A stretch of 64,000 nt of DNA from Rhynochetos jubatus (taxonomy: Eukaryota; Chordata; Aves; Eurypygiformes; Rhynochetidae). Location of the stretch: NCBI GenBank assembly GCA_027574665.1, contig CM050654.1, positions 24,304,722 to 24,368,721 on the forward strand, given 5' to 3'. The notes under the pieces are model-generated. The model saw only the letters and a list, made by a program, of their open reading frames with translations. It ran no database searches and was not told the DNA's origin. Each line of letters opens with the position of its first letter. The first letter of the stretch is position 1. A program made the translations under genes and the position numbers. This document shows positions 49,665 to 62,020 of the stretch, in pieces.

Positions 49665-51689
49665 TTGGGGCAAATGGTCTTTTCTCAAAAGTAAGAAAAA
49701 ACACTGAATTTAAAAATGTGTGCGGTTCCTGCTGTTCCTTTTAGGTCTGGAGGTTGTTAAGGATCATGTGCCAGAGAGGTAAATAATTACAGAATTTAAT
49801 TCTTTGGGTAATTTAACACTTGTCACTTATTCTGCTATTGTTGACATCTCTATTTTGGCATAAATCAGATTTTGACATTACTAAACCTACAATTTTGTTT
49901 TTCTTCACACACATTATCTCTTCCATGTGAAAGGCACTGGGAAGGCGCAGGCTGCCATGAAATCTGAAATGCCTGCAGTCAACACGAAGGGCGCCTCTTT
50001 ATTTCAGTTTCATTTCCTGTTAATAGAGATGAACTTGGTGAACACATTGGGGCACGTTTAGAAATTGTCAAACGGCGATTCTGTAAAAGGAGTTCTGCGA
50101 ATTTAAAGAAGTCTCTGTCAGTTTAGAGGATGAAAGGATAAGCGTAGTTAACTGTTTTGTCACCTGCCCAAATTCCCATCCCAGCAACACAATCGTACTC
50201 CCCCCACATGTGGGTGGCTTAGGGCTTAGTGCAGTATATCCCTGCCCTTGGTGACTGCTAACAGGTTTAATTTTTATCACTAATTTCAAAGAAATCTCAG
50301 GCAAAGGATATTTCTGTGAGTAACGGTGGCACGATCTGCCACCAACATAAATCGCAGTCTCTTCAAGGAGCATCAGGAAAGGGAAGTGGGAGAAGGAGTT
50401 GGAGGCTACAAATTATACCACTACCTAATTATGCAGCTTTATTCATGTGACTAGCAAGATATCCACATGCATGTTAACAACACATGGGCCTAAATTATAG
50501 TCATTAATAACAACTTGAAGAAAGGGAGCAGGGGAACCGTTCAAACAATTTAAATTCTCTGTCATAGCAACTTGTGGCTTTAGATAGAGCTATCCCAGAA
50601 ATATAGATTAAATTTTCTTTTTCAACTAAATCATACGGGCGGTATCTTTAGGCAGTGCATATAAAAGTAAGCTCATTGTTCATCCCGTAACTAGCACCTC
50701 TATGCCCAAGTATGTGAGGTGTTATAAAGAGGTAACATTACAGTGAGATATTTTAATCTAGCTGAATGACCTTACACAAGGGGAAGATTTTTTCCAAGAG
50801 GGGCAGCCCAGTAATGAGGGTGAGATGTGTCCTGAAACGGCCCAGAGCTCATTCTAGCTTATCAGCTACTGCTACAATTCCTAATTTGTGGGGCACTAGT
50901 GCTTTTTCTGGGCAGTCTATCATTTAAAGTGCTGTGAGAGACAGTTTAATCATTTTAAGAGTATGCTGCGTAACTGATCTTGGAAGTGCCCAGTGCTCGC
51001 CAGAGATTTATTGAAAAAACATTTGTAGCATGACTGTCTTTCCTTTGAAAATAGTCAAAATATTAAAAAAAGCAGTCATGCTCAGCAGCAGTTTTCATTG
51101 ATGCATTTAGGGCATTCCTCCTCTTTAGCAATCCAGACCTTTTTAAGAAATGTCATTTCTGGTTATCCTCAATACAAAATGGCCCATCAAAGCTACCTTG
51201 GTGCAACCTTACCTCTTAAATATCAGCCCGTGCCCTCTAACCATTTTTTATCAAGTACCTTTTAGTTCAGTAGTGGCAAACTCTGTTTAATACATAGAAT
51301 GAACAAGACATGGATACAGCCCAAGGCATTTTTCATTAAATCAAATATAGGATATTTATTTCAAATGTTTTGGATGTATTCTTGAAAAGGTGGCAGAAGA
51401 TCTTTGTATCATAACGTGCCTAAGTAAGTATATGCCTAATGAAAATCACGTGAAGTTTGGAAAAATAAAAAAGAGAATTCCAAACATCTAGCAAATCTCT
51501 GAGTAAGGCCATGGACAAATGTAAGACTTCCTTAACCTTAGAACACTTTTAGTGAGTACTTGAGTATAAATGTTCTGTCTCATTTTACTGTCTTTCGTGG
51601 ACTAAAGTTTCTGAAGTCCTCGTAACTATGATTTCGTTGTTCCTCCTGTCTGCTTTATTCTCAGTACTAGATGTATCTTCAGAACAGCT

Positions 51690-51800
51690 AACCTGATGTA
51701 CTGGTACAGCGGGTTAGGTATTCACCTGCCGCTCAGTGAGTGGGCCGGCATAGACCGAGATGGGATCTCTCCACATGAATTTCTCAAGCCTTTAGGGGTG
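51690..51800 (+). repeat. Candidate tRNA-like SINE head
   Basis: TGGTACAGCGG at 51702-51712 fits the pol III A-box consensus TRGYNNARNGG in full. About 50 bases downstream GATCTCTCC (51764-51772) partly fits a B box (GWTCRANNC). The sequence between is GC- and CpG-enriched relative to its surroundings, as tRNA-derived heads often are. No foldable complete tRNA is seen, so this would be a decayed SINE head or a tRNA fossil. It may also be chance. Confidence 0.28.
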
Positions 51801-51857
51801 AGCATGCCAAAGGACTGGGCTGTATCTGCAGAGTTAAATTCCTAAAGTGAGTGACAA

Positions 51858-52586
51858 TCACCCAACCTGGCCTTCAGTACATGCAGAGACCAGAAACGTG
51901 CTTGATAGGTGGTAGGAACAGGATGCTGCTCTGTTAACTTCAAAAACCTTTGCTGTCCTATTTTCTGACCACCCTTTAGCACTGCTGCTCTTGATTTGGC
52001 GCAGCTTTGAGATAGACGACGGTGCAGAAATGCATGTAAAGAACTGGGAGAGGGGGAAGGGGAGGACATCATATATGTCAGATACAGGAGGGAAGATGCA
52101 TCTGAAAGATTTGTGTCTGTTGAAGATCTCCTGGCTTGCTGCTAGTGAATAAAATGTTAGCATATATTGAGGATAAAAAGCAGGTAACAGAATGGTTTTT
52201 ACCTTTTTATGAATAAAACTAGGTTTTTCTCTAGTCAGAACTAATCTTGCAGTAGACTGCAGTGCAGTGGGATGGTTGCTGGAAAAAAAGGTCACTTCGA
52301 TTTTCTCAAAAGGGCATGCATTTGGGATTGCATATAGACTGTATTGGGATGGTCCAAAACATGATTTTTCTGGTCGTGTGCTTTTTCTCCCTGCTAGATT
52401 CCAAACTAGACACTGTGCCATTGCTAGAGACAAACCTCGGCCCTGTTCTGGGAGGGGAAACAAACATATGTGTACAGTTACACAGAGATAGAGAGAGATT
52501 CTCTGAACCAAAGCTTTATACTGTGTCTCTTTACAAATCCATATAAAATACAAATACAAAATCAAAACTGTAATAGTGAGGAACAT
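51858..52586 (-). other. Longest open frame (242 codons), unrecognised
   Basis: A minus-strand frame from an ATG at 52586 stays open for 242 codons. It is S/F/L/P-rich, begins with a hydrophobic stretch (about residues 1-17) that could pass for a membrane segment, and contains no motif I recognise. Plus-strand frames are also open across 52262-52546, so the region is simply poor in stops on both strands. By my own rough estimate a frame this long is uncommon but not impossible by chance in 64 kb. No splice sites, promoter or homologue is visible, and I do not call it a gene. Confidence 0.12.
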
Positions 52587-54232
52587 ATTTCACATCTCAT
52601 GCTGCAGGGCATAAGCTAATCTGCTGCTGAGATCAGGCAGGAACCCCCCTTCAACCCTGTGTTGTTTTTCATTACACAACTGGCTGTTTGCATTATGGTT
52701 TTTTATTAGAACTTGATTGTTTAATGACAAAGATACAGAGTTATGTTAAAATAAATAGAAAGCTCTGTAGTGGAAAAGCAGAAAATAGACTCTATGAAAA
52801 ATAAAGTAAAAGTCAAGGACTGCTAGATTCTGCTAAGCTCACCCCAATTCCTACAAAGCCAGTGGATGTTTTCCTCGCCCACACATGCATTTTCCTTATT
52901 AACCCCCGTTCCCCAGACAAACCCACAACTGTATTATATAGGACCTGGTGTTGTTCTCTTTGTCTCCCTCATTTTATAAGGGGATATTTCCATAAGCGAT
53001 TTCAGTCAGGGGAGTTGTGTACTAGGCTGTTCTACCTGTAAAGAAAGACCTACTAGACAAGTCTGTGTGTTTAAACCAATCTGAAGTACAGGGAATGTTG
53101 TCTGCCATAATACAAAGGATTCCAGTTCTGTTGGGCAAATGTTCTCATGTGCTGCAACTCATCTATTATATAGCTTTTGTAAATGTGTCATAATAGAAGA
53201 GTAACCTCGGCAGCACGCAGAGGTGGTTTGTGTGCAATCGGACAAGTGGTTCCTTCTGTTTGGAACAATTACGTTTATTTTTGGTTTTTTGGGGGTGTTT
53301 TGTTTTTTTAAAACAAGCCAACAAACAACCAATGCAGAACATGAAGTGAAATAATTTTATATGCTAATTCATCTAAGCCACCCTCTACTCCACAAAAAAT
53401 TCTAAATAAAATTGCCATAAACAAGAGAACAGAGAAATCTAAGGTGTTCTGTACTCAAAGGCACCATACACATTGTTTATGGTACCTTTTGCTGAAGGGC
53501 AAGCTGTGATTGATGCTGGGTCCTGACTGGGAGAAGTTGGGCTGTATTATTGGAATTTCACTGATGGAGAAGAAAATAATGTCTATGCTGCTGTAGAAAG
53601 TGCAGCAGATTTTACACCGACTCCAGTTTCTGCTATGTATGACATCTTTTGGTGGAGCTGTCCTGAGATGAGCCACTCCAGGGTTTACCTTTAGGTTTGA
53701 GTAACAGCAGACTGGAGCTGTATCCTCCTGCCTGGCTGAGCCCTGTGGAGAGTCCTTAGCCTCTGACACCTCAGAGGCACTCACCGATGGCAGCATCTTA
53801 ACTTCAAGATGGTCTTAAGATTCTTCCCACTGTCCTTTTTTTGGGATCCCATTGCTCCTTCTCAGGGATTCATAGTGTTCTGGGGTAAATTCTGACTTGA
53901 GTTTAACCTGCCTCTGCAGCTTCACCTACTTTGACTTCTTCCTACACTTTTGCAATTTCTTATGCTATTCTGTACTCCTGTATATATGACACTACATCTC
54001 AGGGTAGCAGCCTTTAAGTACTGTAAAATTTGGTAGGTCCTAGTTCTTCAATGGAAACCCCTCTAAGAGGCTGATAAAGGCTTTTGGGATCAGGCTAAGC
54101 AGGCGTAGAGGTATCAGAAGGAAGAGTCCCGATTTCTGTTGAAAGTCAGGCATTGTTTGGGGTCACCATCTCAGGTGAGCAGACTGGTGGTTTATAGTCC
54201 TGATAAAATACTGATGGATCTGAGGCTGAAAA

Positions 54233-54312
54233 GTGGGTGGTTGTTGGGTTTTGTTGTGGGTTTTTTGTTGGGTTTTTTTTCCGATGTTGGGTTTTGGGGT
54301 TTTTTTTTGTGG
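54233..54312 (+). repeat. G/T-rich tract with six G3+ runs
   Basis: About 80 bases consist almost only of G and T, with G runs of three or more at 54235, 54246, 54258, 54270, 54289 and 54296. They are separated by T-rich loops, one of which contains a CCGA break. The spacing could permit a G-quadruplex, though the loops are long. It resembles shorter tracts elsewhere in the window. Confidence 0.85.
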
Positions 54313-56401
54313 TAGTGTTAAGATGCAGAGGGAATACACTGAAGGTTATCCACTGCTTTAATTTTACTTTAGAAGAAAGGATGATAAACCAAGTTTTATA
54401 ATGATGCCTAAGATACCTTTTGTGAATGCTACATTTCTGTGAGACTCAGTTTTAAATTACTAAAACTATCATAATGTATGTTATTGAAGGACTTATTGAT
54501 GAGTAATTGATGCTTCAGAGCAACGGTGCTTGGAAAAATCAACAGTACGAAATGCGTATTATATAGCTTAGAACATCGTGTTGTCACTCACAAATGATGT
54601 GAAGTTTAATGCATTATGCAGAAGTACAAGAGGAGGCAGTCCAAAGCAGCCATAGAATCTCTGTTGTTTTACTTCTTTCTTTTTTTAATGTTATGTTATT
54701 TTACAGGGAGCAGAAGCTAAGTGTGTGATTTAAAGGTGCAGAGTTTGGAATTGTGTGATAGGTTAAGCAGCAGCACTAAAAATGTTAGATGTGAGTACAC
54801 ATTCAGGTCAGACTTAAGAAACTGGAAGATATTTTGATCTGAAAGCTACAAAAACCCATCTGGGAATGAGTTCTGGGTGTGGGGTTGGTTGTGGTTTGGT
54901 GGGTGGGTTTTTTTTTTTTTTCCCCGTTTTTCCACTTTGTAGTGCAAAGAAGTGCCTACCACAAAATCAGATGAAACTGGCATTAATTTGGTAGTCTCAG
55001 TTCTATTGATTCAGAAAGCTGCAAACAGTTACGGAGGCTTAGAGGCTGCATTTAGGATTACTGAAGTTTGGGGGCTTGGGTATACAAAGGATGTAATGAG
55101 AATACTCATTCAGTGAAGGAACTCTTCTTAACATAGTCTTCATTATTTTGTAGTGGTTTCATTATTGATTACTCATCTTTATGTACTTCTTTCCAAAGTC
55201 CTGGCCGCCAACACAAACATTTTCCAGCAGAATCTCTAGTAAGCCGAACAGCATTTGCATCCCTATGTATTTCTCCCAGTGGGAGACAAAAAAGTAATCT
55301 TGGTCATTTCTTATTGATAACTTTAAATATGATGTCAGGCCTAAATCAATCTGTGAGAGAACGGTGACTATTCCTCAAGATTTGCTCTGGATATTTAATT
55401 AGCTAGAGCTTATACATGCAATTTATTTTCTTTTTTGCCTCTTTCAGCATTTGTTAGGTACTAGTATTGATATGACTACTGCAGCGAGGTCTACATCTAG
55501 TTAAAATGAACTTTCTATTGATGAAAAGTTATCTCTTGCTGATGGCTGTGTTTTATGAATAGTGTATGTCACAACATTACATTTTCAGAGCTGTGGCATT
55601 CTTTACATTAGGAACCTGGGGGTTTTGGTACTAAGTAGGTACTAGGAGTTGATGGTATGTGAAATGTGTAGGAAAAACAGCATTAGTTGTGTATGCGTAA
55701 ATACATGCGAGTATTATACATCCATAATTTTATTTTGAAACCAAGCAATTTGCTCTAATTTTTCTCAAACATTTTCAGCTGTTACTGTGAAGGAGAATTG
55801 ACAAGTATTTCTTCAAGAATCTCTTTTTATTGGCCATTTTTGTTCATTATTATTCAGCGGGCGACAACAACATTTATTGTTTGTATATTAATGACTGGGA
55901 ATTGTTAAGTGATGGAAGAGCAGTCAAACAAAGCTAGGTGGAATTAACTTTATGCATGCTTGGTAGATGATACCTACCTTACAGTACTCTCAGCATTTCC
56001 CAAATACTCTCTGATTAAGTACCATTTACAGAGCTAATCCAGTCTAGCACAGTCTTTTAAGCAGTTTTAAAATTTGCTCTGAAATATTATTGAACCCCAA
56101 GTATTTACAAATATATTTTCAGGAGGGAAAAAGTCTATATTGCAGTAAATCTATCATCAGAGCTACCAATTCCTTGAGCTTAATTATGACACTACTAAAT
56201 GTGAAAATCTATTCAGCGCTAGGAACACTTTTCACATTACATTCACGCTAAAGATTGGCTGTTAAGAGCTCATTACTGGTAGTTTTCTAAAGAGCGGTTT
56301 ATTAAACACTGTTACCTAATAAGCATCTTTGGTGGTGCAAATTGCTGAAAACAGTAATGAGTCTGATTAGACTTCATTTCAATTACGACAGCTTGTCTAG
56401 C

Positions 56402-56426
56402 AAAAAAAAAAAAAAAAAAAAAAAAA
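56402..56426. repeat. Poly-A run (25)
   Basis: An uninterrupted run of 25 A, then G and AAAAG. The DNA upstream (56160-56400) is mixed-complexity and does not look like a retroposon body. Confidence 0.92.
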
Positions 56427-57822
56427 GAAAAGTCTCTCCTTGATGCTTTGGAATCTGGCTACAAAGCATTAGATGGTTTAAAAGGAAAATGCCACCTCTG
56501 TGTTTCTATCCACAGTTCCGTAATGAATAGAGAGCTGTCCAAGTAGCCGTCCAATTTAACACATTGGAAAACTAGATGGGCAGCGTTGGAAGCACAATCC
56601 TGTTTGCTTAAAAATTCTACAAAGGCTTTTCAGTTAATATATCTAAATAGGGTCATATTTAGGTTTCCTCTGCTTCCCTTGTGTAAGAATATAAAGCTAT
56701 AAGAAGAGAAAAAATTAAAATGATTCACTCCTCCTTGCTTTGCAGAGGTTATGCATTCCTCTGATTAGTGTAATGCACCTCCAATTGTTATCTGTAAATC
56801 TTCTACAGATCTGTAAATCTTTCACTTGCAATCACAAAACTCTCACAGCTTTCACAGTACGTCATAATTCAACCTATGGTTTGGTTTTTTACATCTAAAA
56901 ATATTTTCCAAAGTAAAAATGAAACTTGATAGATTTTTACTACTGGTATCAAATACTTAAGTGAATATTTGTTAGTTTATGACCTTAATTTCTGATGCTG
57001 TTTTTAACGTATTAATGTTAAGGTTTCTTTTAAGTCATTCCTGTGTGTAACACATTCTGAATGAAAAGTATTAAAAGAAAAAAGAATTCAAGCTGAGAGT
57101 TGCTGAATATTTAGTAAAATTCTAATATTCCTGCTGATAGTGTATAGCATTTTTAATACTGAATTCATGTGGATGCACTTTCATAATATTATTTAACACT
57201 AAATTTGATGGAGAATTTTGTAACTAAAACCTTATAATAAATTACGAGTGGAGAAATTACAGAAGGACAGACATGAGAGACGTGGTGCTGCTGAAGGCAG
57301 TAAGTTGCACTGGAGTCTCTGCATGTGGCTTAAAACAGTTTTCTGCCCAGTCAGTTTACGGGAAATTTTAGGAAGGTTTGCATTCTATAAACTTTGAAAG
57401 CTATCTTATTAGACATAGGAAATAAAATAGAAGCTGAGCTACTGCAGCAAGTATCAGAAGTCTCTGTCTAGATTTCAATGAAATATTTTCTGTGGTGAGT
57501 TTTTTGAAACATGGGACACAAAACTCAAATGCTGGTGAAGAAAATAGCATTTTTGTAATTAACTGCTGAATAATTGTTGCCTAAAAAGAAAACCATAAAG
57601 TAGAAAGTGGGACACAATTATCTCCTTCACGATAAATTGTAAACTTCAGTGATTCTTGTGACTTCAAACCAGGGAAGTGACAGGAGAATCAAGCCCATGA
57701 ACCCTGGGGTCTACGCGTCTTGTATTGACACCAAAAAACCCTTTTGGGCTCTTTTTGTGTCATTACCTTTCTACCTTCTCTTTGAAATTCTTACAGGTAG
57801 CTGTGATATATTGTGTATTTTG

Positions 57823-57856
57823 TGATGATACACACTTTCATCAGTGTGTATCATCA
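57823..57856. repeat. Perfect hairpin: 14-bp stem, 6-base loop
   Basis: TGATGATACACACT at 57823-57836 is followed by the loop TTCATC and then the exact reverse complement at 57843-57856. The next bases out do not pair. The stem is short for a microRNA precursor, and no terminator role applies in this genome context. It may be a cruciform-prone site or the core of a terminal inverted repeat. Confidence 0.85.
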
Positions 57857-59113
57857 AACATCAAGTAAAACAGTGCATTTAAAAAAAAATCATACAAACA
57901 CAAGTGCTATTATTCAGCTATACAAATGTGTGCCTGTAGCGCTCTTTGAGATGCTAATCAGTGGAGCTTGACTTCTGTACCCTGAAGCAAATTTTGAAAC
58001 TATTTCATCATTAGGTGACTACATATGCAATAACACTATGGACAAAATTACAGGAAAAATAACACAGTTTATTGTTATTTAAGCTATCAACAGTGCTCGC
58101 CTAGATATTGATATGATCATCGCATGGTTTAGATTTTTGGTGTGTCTTGAAGGCTGCCAACAGAAAAGGCTGAATTTCTGATAGCTGCAAAGGAATGTGA
58201 CATTTTATCAGCTGGGCTTTATAATTTCTTTCTGTTTCTAAAGCCTGCGCGTTATTCTCTTCTGCCCCTTGAAATGCCTGCGCACCCTCTCAATGACGTA
58301 CTGTGTGTTTCAGGACATGGCTCAACTTTTCCTGTTGCAGGATGAACTTTGCTCTTCTTGAGAAAGGAGAACCAACATACAACATGAGGAGTTTGATTTT
58401 TTTTTTTTTCCTTCCCACTTTCTCCAGGAATATGGAAAAAATATCAGCATACACAGAGTTAAATTTCTTAGTTGAGACGTTATCTCTCTGGTGCAAGTGT
58501 GTGTGTAACATATATAGATGTAGATGCATATATATGTAGAGAGAAATTTCTATATTTGTCTGTAGAAAATTCCCTCTTCCTCCTCCCCCCGTCCCCTGGA
58601 TAATTTGTCAAGCTAACTGAACAATCTATATGGTTCCTTTCAAATGCTCAGGAAACAATACAGTAAGTCCCAAACCAAGAGCGTGCAAAAAATAGGCTAT
58701 ATATTCCCTTTTTCAGTAGTTAACTCAGATTTTATTGAGTGAGTAAGAAAGAATCTTTGGAATTTGTGGAATACAATAATTGAAAGGTTTAAGTGGGGAA
58801 AAGATTTAGCTCAGCTTAGTGTTTCTAGGATGTCAGTTCTTTGGTTATGCTTCTGCTTTTAATCTTGTTTCTCTGCTTTAGGGGGGAGCAGGAAGGAAAG
58901 GAAGGGTCAGCTGCTCGCGCAGCCAAGCCGTGAAGGAGCCTTGCCGGAGCTCTGTTTTCCCTAAGAGCATGATTAGTACAGCTCTGATGACTTAGTTAAG
59001 GTGTTCCCTACCTTGGGGAGTAAATCTCAGGTTCCCTGTGAGAATATCATCCCTTCTTACAACATCATCTCCTCTCATGCTGATATATACACATTGTTGT
59101 TTGGTTTTGGTTC

Positions 59114-59135
59114 TTTTTTTTTTTTTTTTTTTTTT
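59114..59135. repeat. Poly-T run (22)
   Basis: An uninterrupted run of 22 T downstream of a TTGGTTTTGG lead. It is similar in style to the G/T-rich tracts elsewhere. Confidence 0.9.
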
Positions 59136-61759
59136 ACTGGAGAGACCAAATAAGTATACTGGTGGATAATACAATCCTTTTATGCAGGATATTCTCTTTG
59201 GAAAGACAGTCTGTGCCAGTGCTAGCTGCTCTGATGCTTATAGTAGAAAGAAATGTGTGTGGTGTGTGTCTGGTGCAACGGGGAAAAGGGAGAGAGTGGA
59301 TGAGCTCTGCTAAGAGCTCCCTGCTCTTAATCCTGGGCCACGTCAGGAGCGTACTAAAGCAGTTTATCTTCATATGTCGTCTTGTATATAAGAAACAACA
59401 CTAAACCCACCAAAACTCATTTCATATGTAGCTTTTTTCACAGCCTTCAGATCAAAGTTATTTTCTTCAGGCTGGACTAAATTATACGCAGGTCCCGGGA
59501 GTGAAGGACACTGAATTAATGCACTATGTCACCCAGTCCTGGCTATAGAATATTTTTATCGAAGTGTGAGACACAACATCTCTTTACTATTTCATTAAAA
59601 ATTAATGTGCAGATTGCCAAAACGCATAAATAATATAAACAAATTTTGTGAAAGCTTTGTACACTGTGGAGTTATCTTAAGAAGGATTTTTTTTTCTTGA
59701 GTATCAGATTACTTCTATATATACATTTAATCAGTATTTGTTCTCGTTTAACTAATTAGCAGAGGTACTCTAATCTCAGTAAAGCAACTGCCCGTACCTT
59801 TCCTATGTTGGTAGATTTTGAAATAAGCGCTTTAAAAGGAAAGCAGTGTTCCTGGTTACAGGCTGGAGCAGTTTGGTATTGGCCCACATAAATTTGCTTT
59901 TTCACTCTTTTTAGTTGAGTGTATTGGGTCAAACCTGACTACAGTTATTTCAAACTTACTGAAATTGATCTTTGCCTTCATATTTGTAAGGCGAATAGGG
60001 CTGCTTAGATAAATCTCTGGAATTAACCTTCTCTTGCTATACATAAAGCTGTGAAATACATTTATAGGGGTTTTTTTTTTAAGTATGATGACTGAAAAAT
60101 ATTTTAAAAAATATAATGTAGTGGAACTTCCACAGAGTGCTGCTGCTGTTAATTGGGGGAAAATACATTTGAAATAACTCTTGCTATGTAACTTGTTTTT
60201 GTGTTTTAGAGCAAGATTATTTTCTAGTGTTTTGGAACAGCATGATATAAGACATAATTCAGCATCACTTAAATCTCTATTTATCATGCACCCACTTTGT
60301 TCAAATAAAGTATGTCCCGTTATAGCAATTTTAACCCCATTTATCCTCATGCACAAGTGCTCACCTGTTATTTACTCACATAAGAGAAGGTCGATACTGC
60401 CGAACAAGGGGAGTGCTCGGTTGTGACATAAAGCATACATATTCATTAGCTCTGCTGTCCCTATGGACACGTGTGGTATGTCCTGATGATCTTCATTTGG
60501 CAAAAGGAAGTGAGCTTAAGAAGGAAATTGTCTTAGTGGATTTAAGATACATTAAAGAAAAGAGTTTAGGAATGCCTTATTTACAGTGGGGAACGAAGCA
60601 ATAATTCTGTGTGAATTAAAAAAATCATGTAAAAAGAAACAATTTACTGAATCATGATTAGCAATATAAATGGAAAAAAAAATGGAATACAATATTTGGG
60701 AATTATCATTTTCAGATTTATTGGTTCCACCCCTGGAAGAGTTTAGGTCAGGATCTAGATGTTCCATATGAGGCTCCCTAGTGCTGAAAATTCCTTCCTT
60801 TTACCTCTCACTTACTTGCTAAAAAACAAGTTCAGGATTTTGTGTTTCACCTGCTGCAGTTGATTATGTGAGAAACATGATAAAGCAGCATTTTATCTGC
60901 TCTGCTTTGCTTTTAAGGATTTGTGTTATGGTCTTTCAAGGTAAATGGGCCTCAAACTCCACTTTTGGCAGGGGAACCAAGGAAAAGGCTACTTCTGCTA
61001 TTTTGTTGCTTAAAAAACAGAGTATGCATTTTGCTGCACTTCTAAAAGCTTTGGTTGGGTTTATTGGAGACTTGAAGTAAGCACTTCAGTGGGAGCAGAA
61101 TCATGCTCCAGAACTCTACTATTTTGCATTTGCAAATATGCATATTTACTTGTGCCATGTGGCCAAACTCCATATTCATTTATGACTATATTTTATCATG
61201 TGAATACTTTAATTTTCAGAATCACTAGAGTTATCCTGCAGTAGTTATATTAATTCTCATGTTTATATAGACATAAATAGCACATTATGTGGGATATTAA
61301 GTCTTTTTAAAATACATTATAGCTGTATGCATGTGTTCAGTGGACTACAAAAAGTGACTTCTTTTAAAAAGTTATGCTTACTTTTGTTTACAGTTACTGT
61401 TCTTCTGAGTGTTCTCTCAGAAATTATTATGGTTTTATTCATTTGGCATTAACAAAATATGCTAGGTCCTTTAAAAGAATGGTACTGTTTGAAGGTACTC
61501 GACAGAAACAGCTTAAAACTTGAAAGTCTGGGAAAAGGAAGCATCATAATAGGTTAAAAGAAAACTCACTGCAATTATTGTCTTCATTAGTGTGTTTTTT
61601 ACTCAGTTTAGAAAAGTGTTATGAGCAAATGAGTACAGTGAGGGTGCATTGATATAGTAAAATATTTTAAACTACAATTCATCACAAATGTGACCAGTTC
61701 TCTCTACAGAAGAGTTCTGACACAGGCATAAATGGGTTTACTTATGGCATACAGTAATA

Positions 61760-62020
61760 GTGCATCAGTGTGACTACGCTGCAAGGATGAAGCCCTCAAC
61801 TGAGAACGTGTTTGTGCTCAAAGACTGCTGCCGCAGAGAAACCGATACCTTCCAGGTGGGCAGCATCGTAGGAGGTCCCGTGTGGTGCCCAAGTAATAGC
61901 TACCGTCCCTATCATCCGCATCCGTGGGCTGCTGCTTGGCTGGCCTACAGATGCAACCTGCTTCTGCTGGCAAAGTGTGATAGTGTCATCTCTGGACCTA
62001 GTTCCTCTTTGCCTGCTTGA
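61760..62020 (+). other. CpG-bearing patch with 86-codon open frame
   Basis: Between about 61770 and 61950 roughly eight CpGs occur in 180 bases, while neighbouring DNA has few. A + strand frame from an ATG at 61760 stays open for 86 codons (C-, P-, S-rich) and holds a weak donor-like CAG|GTGGGC near 61853-61861. I recognise no domain. It could be a small exon, a regulatory patch, or a GC-richer accident. Confidence 0.15.

Larger units (their letters stand above)
40911..51689. other. Long non-coding stretch
   Basis: No gene is recognised. The first 500 bases remain pyrimidine-rich on the + strand and may be further CR1 body. A 180-residue minus-strand open frame (46294-46836) is unrecognised and of a length that chance could give in a stop-poor patch. 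G/T-rich DNA occurs at about 48261-48290, and a C-run/T-run pair at 49230-49259. Mixed-complexity sequence at about 49920-50100 could be a conserved non-coding element. Confidence 0.5.

Noticed and set aside
53200-53220. A CTCGGCAGCAC string resembling the start of U6 snRNA.
   Set aside because: Only about eleven bases agree; the rest of U6 is absent.
59856-60356. 166-codon minus-strand open frame.
   Set aside because: Low-complexity K/S/L/I composition, no motif, no splice or promoter context.
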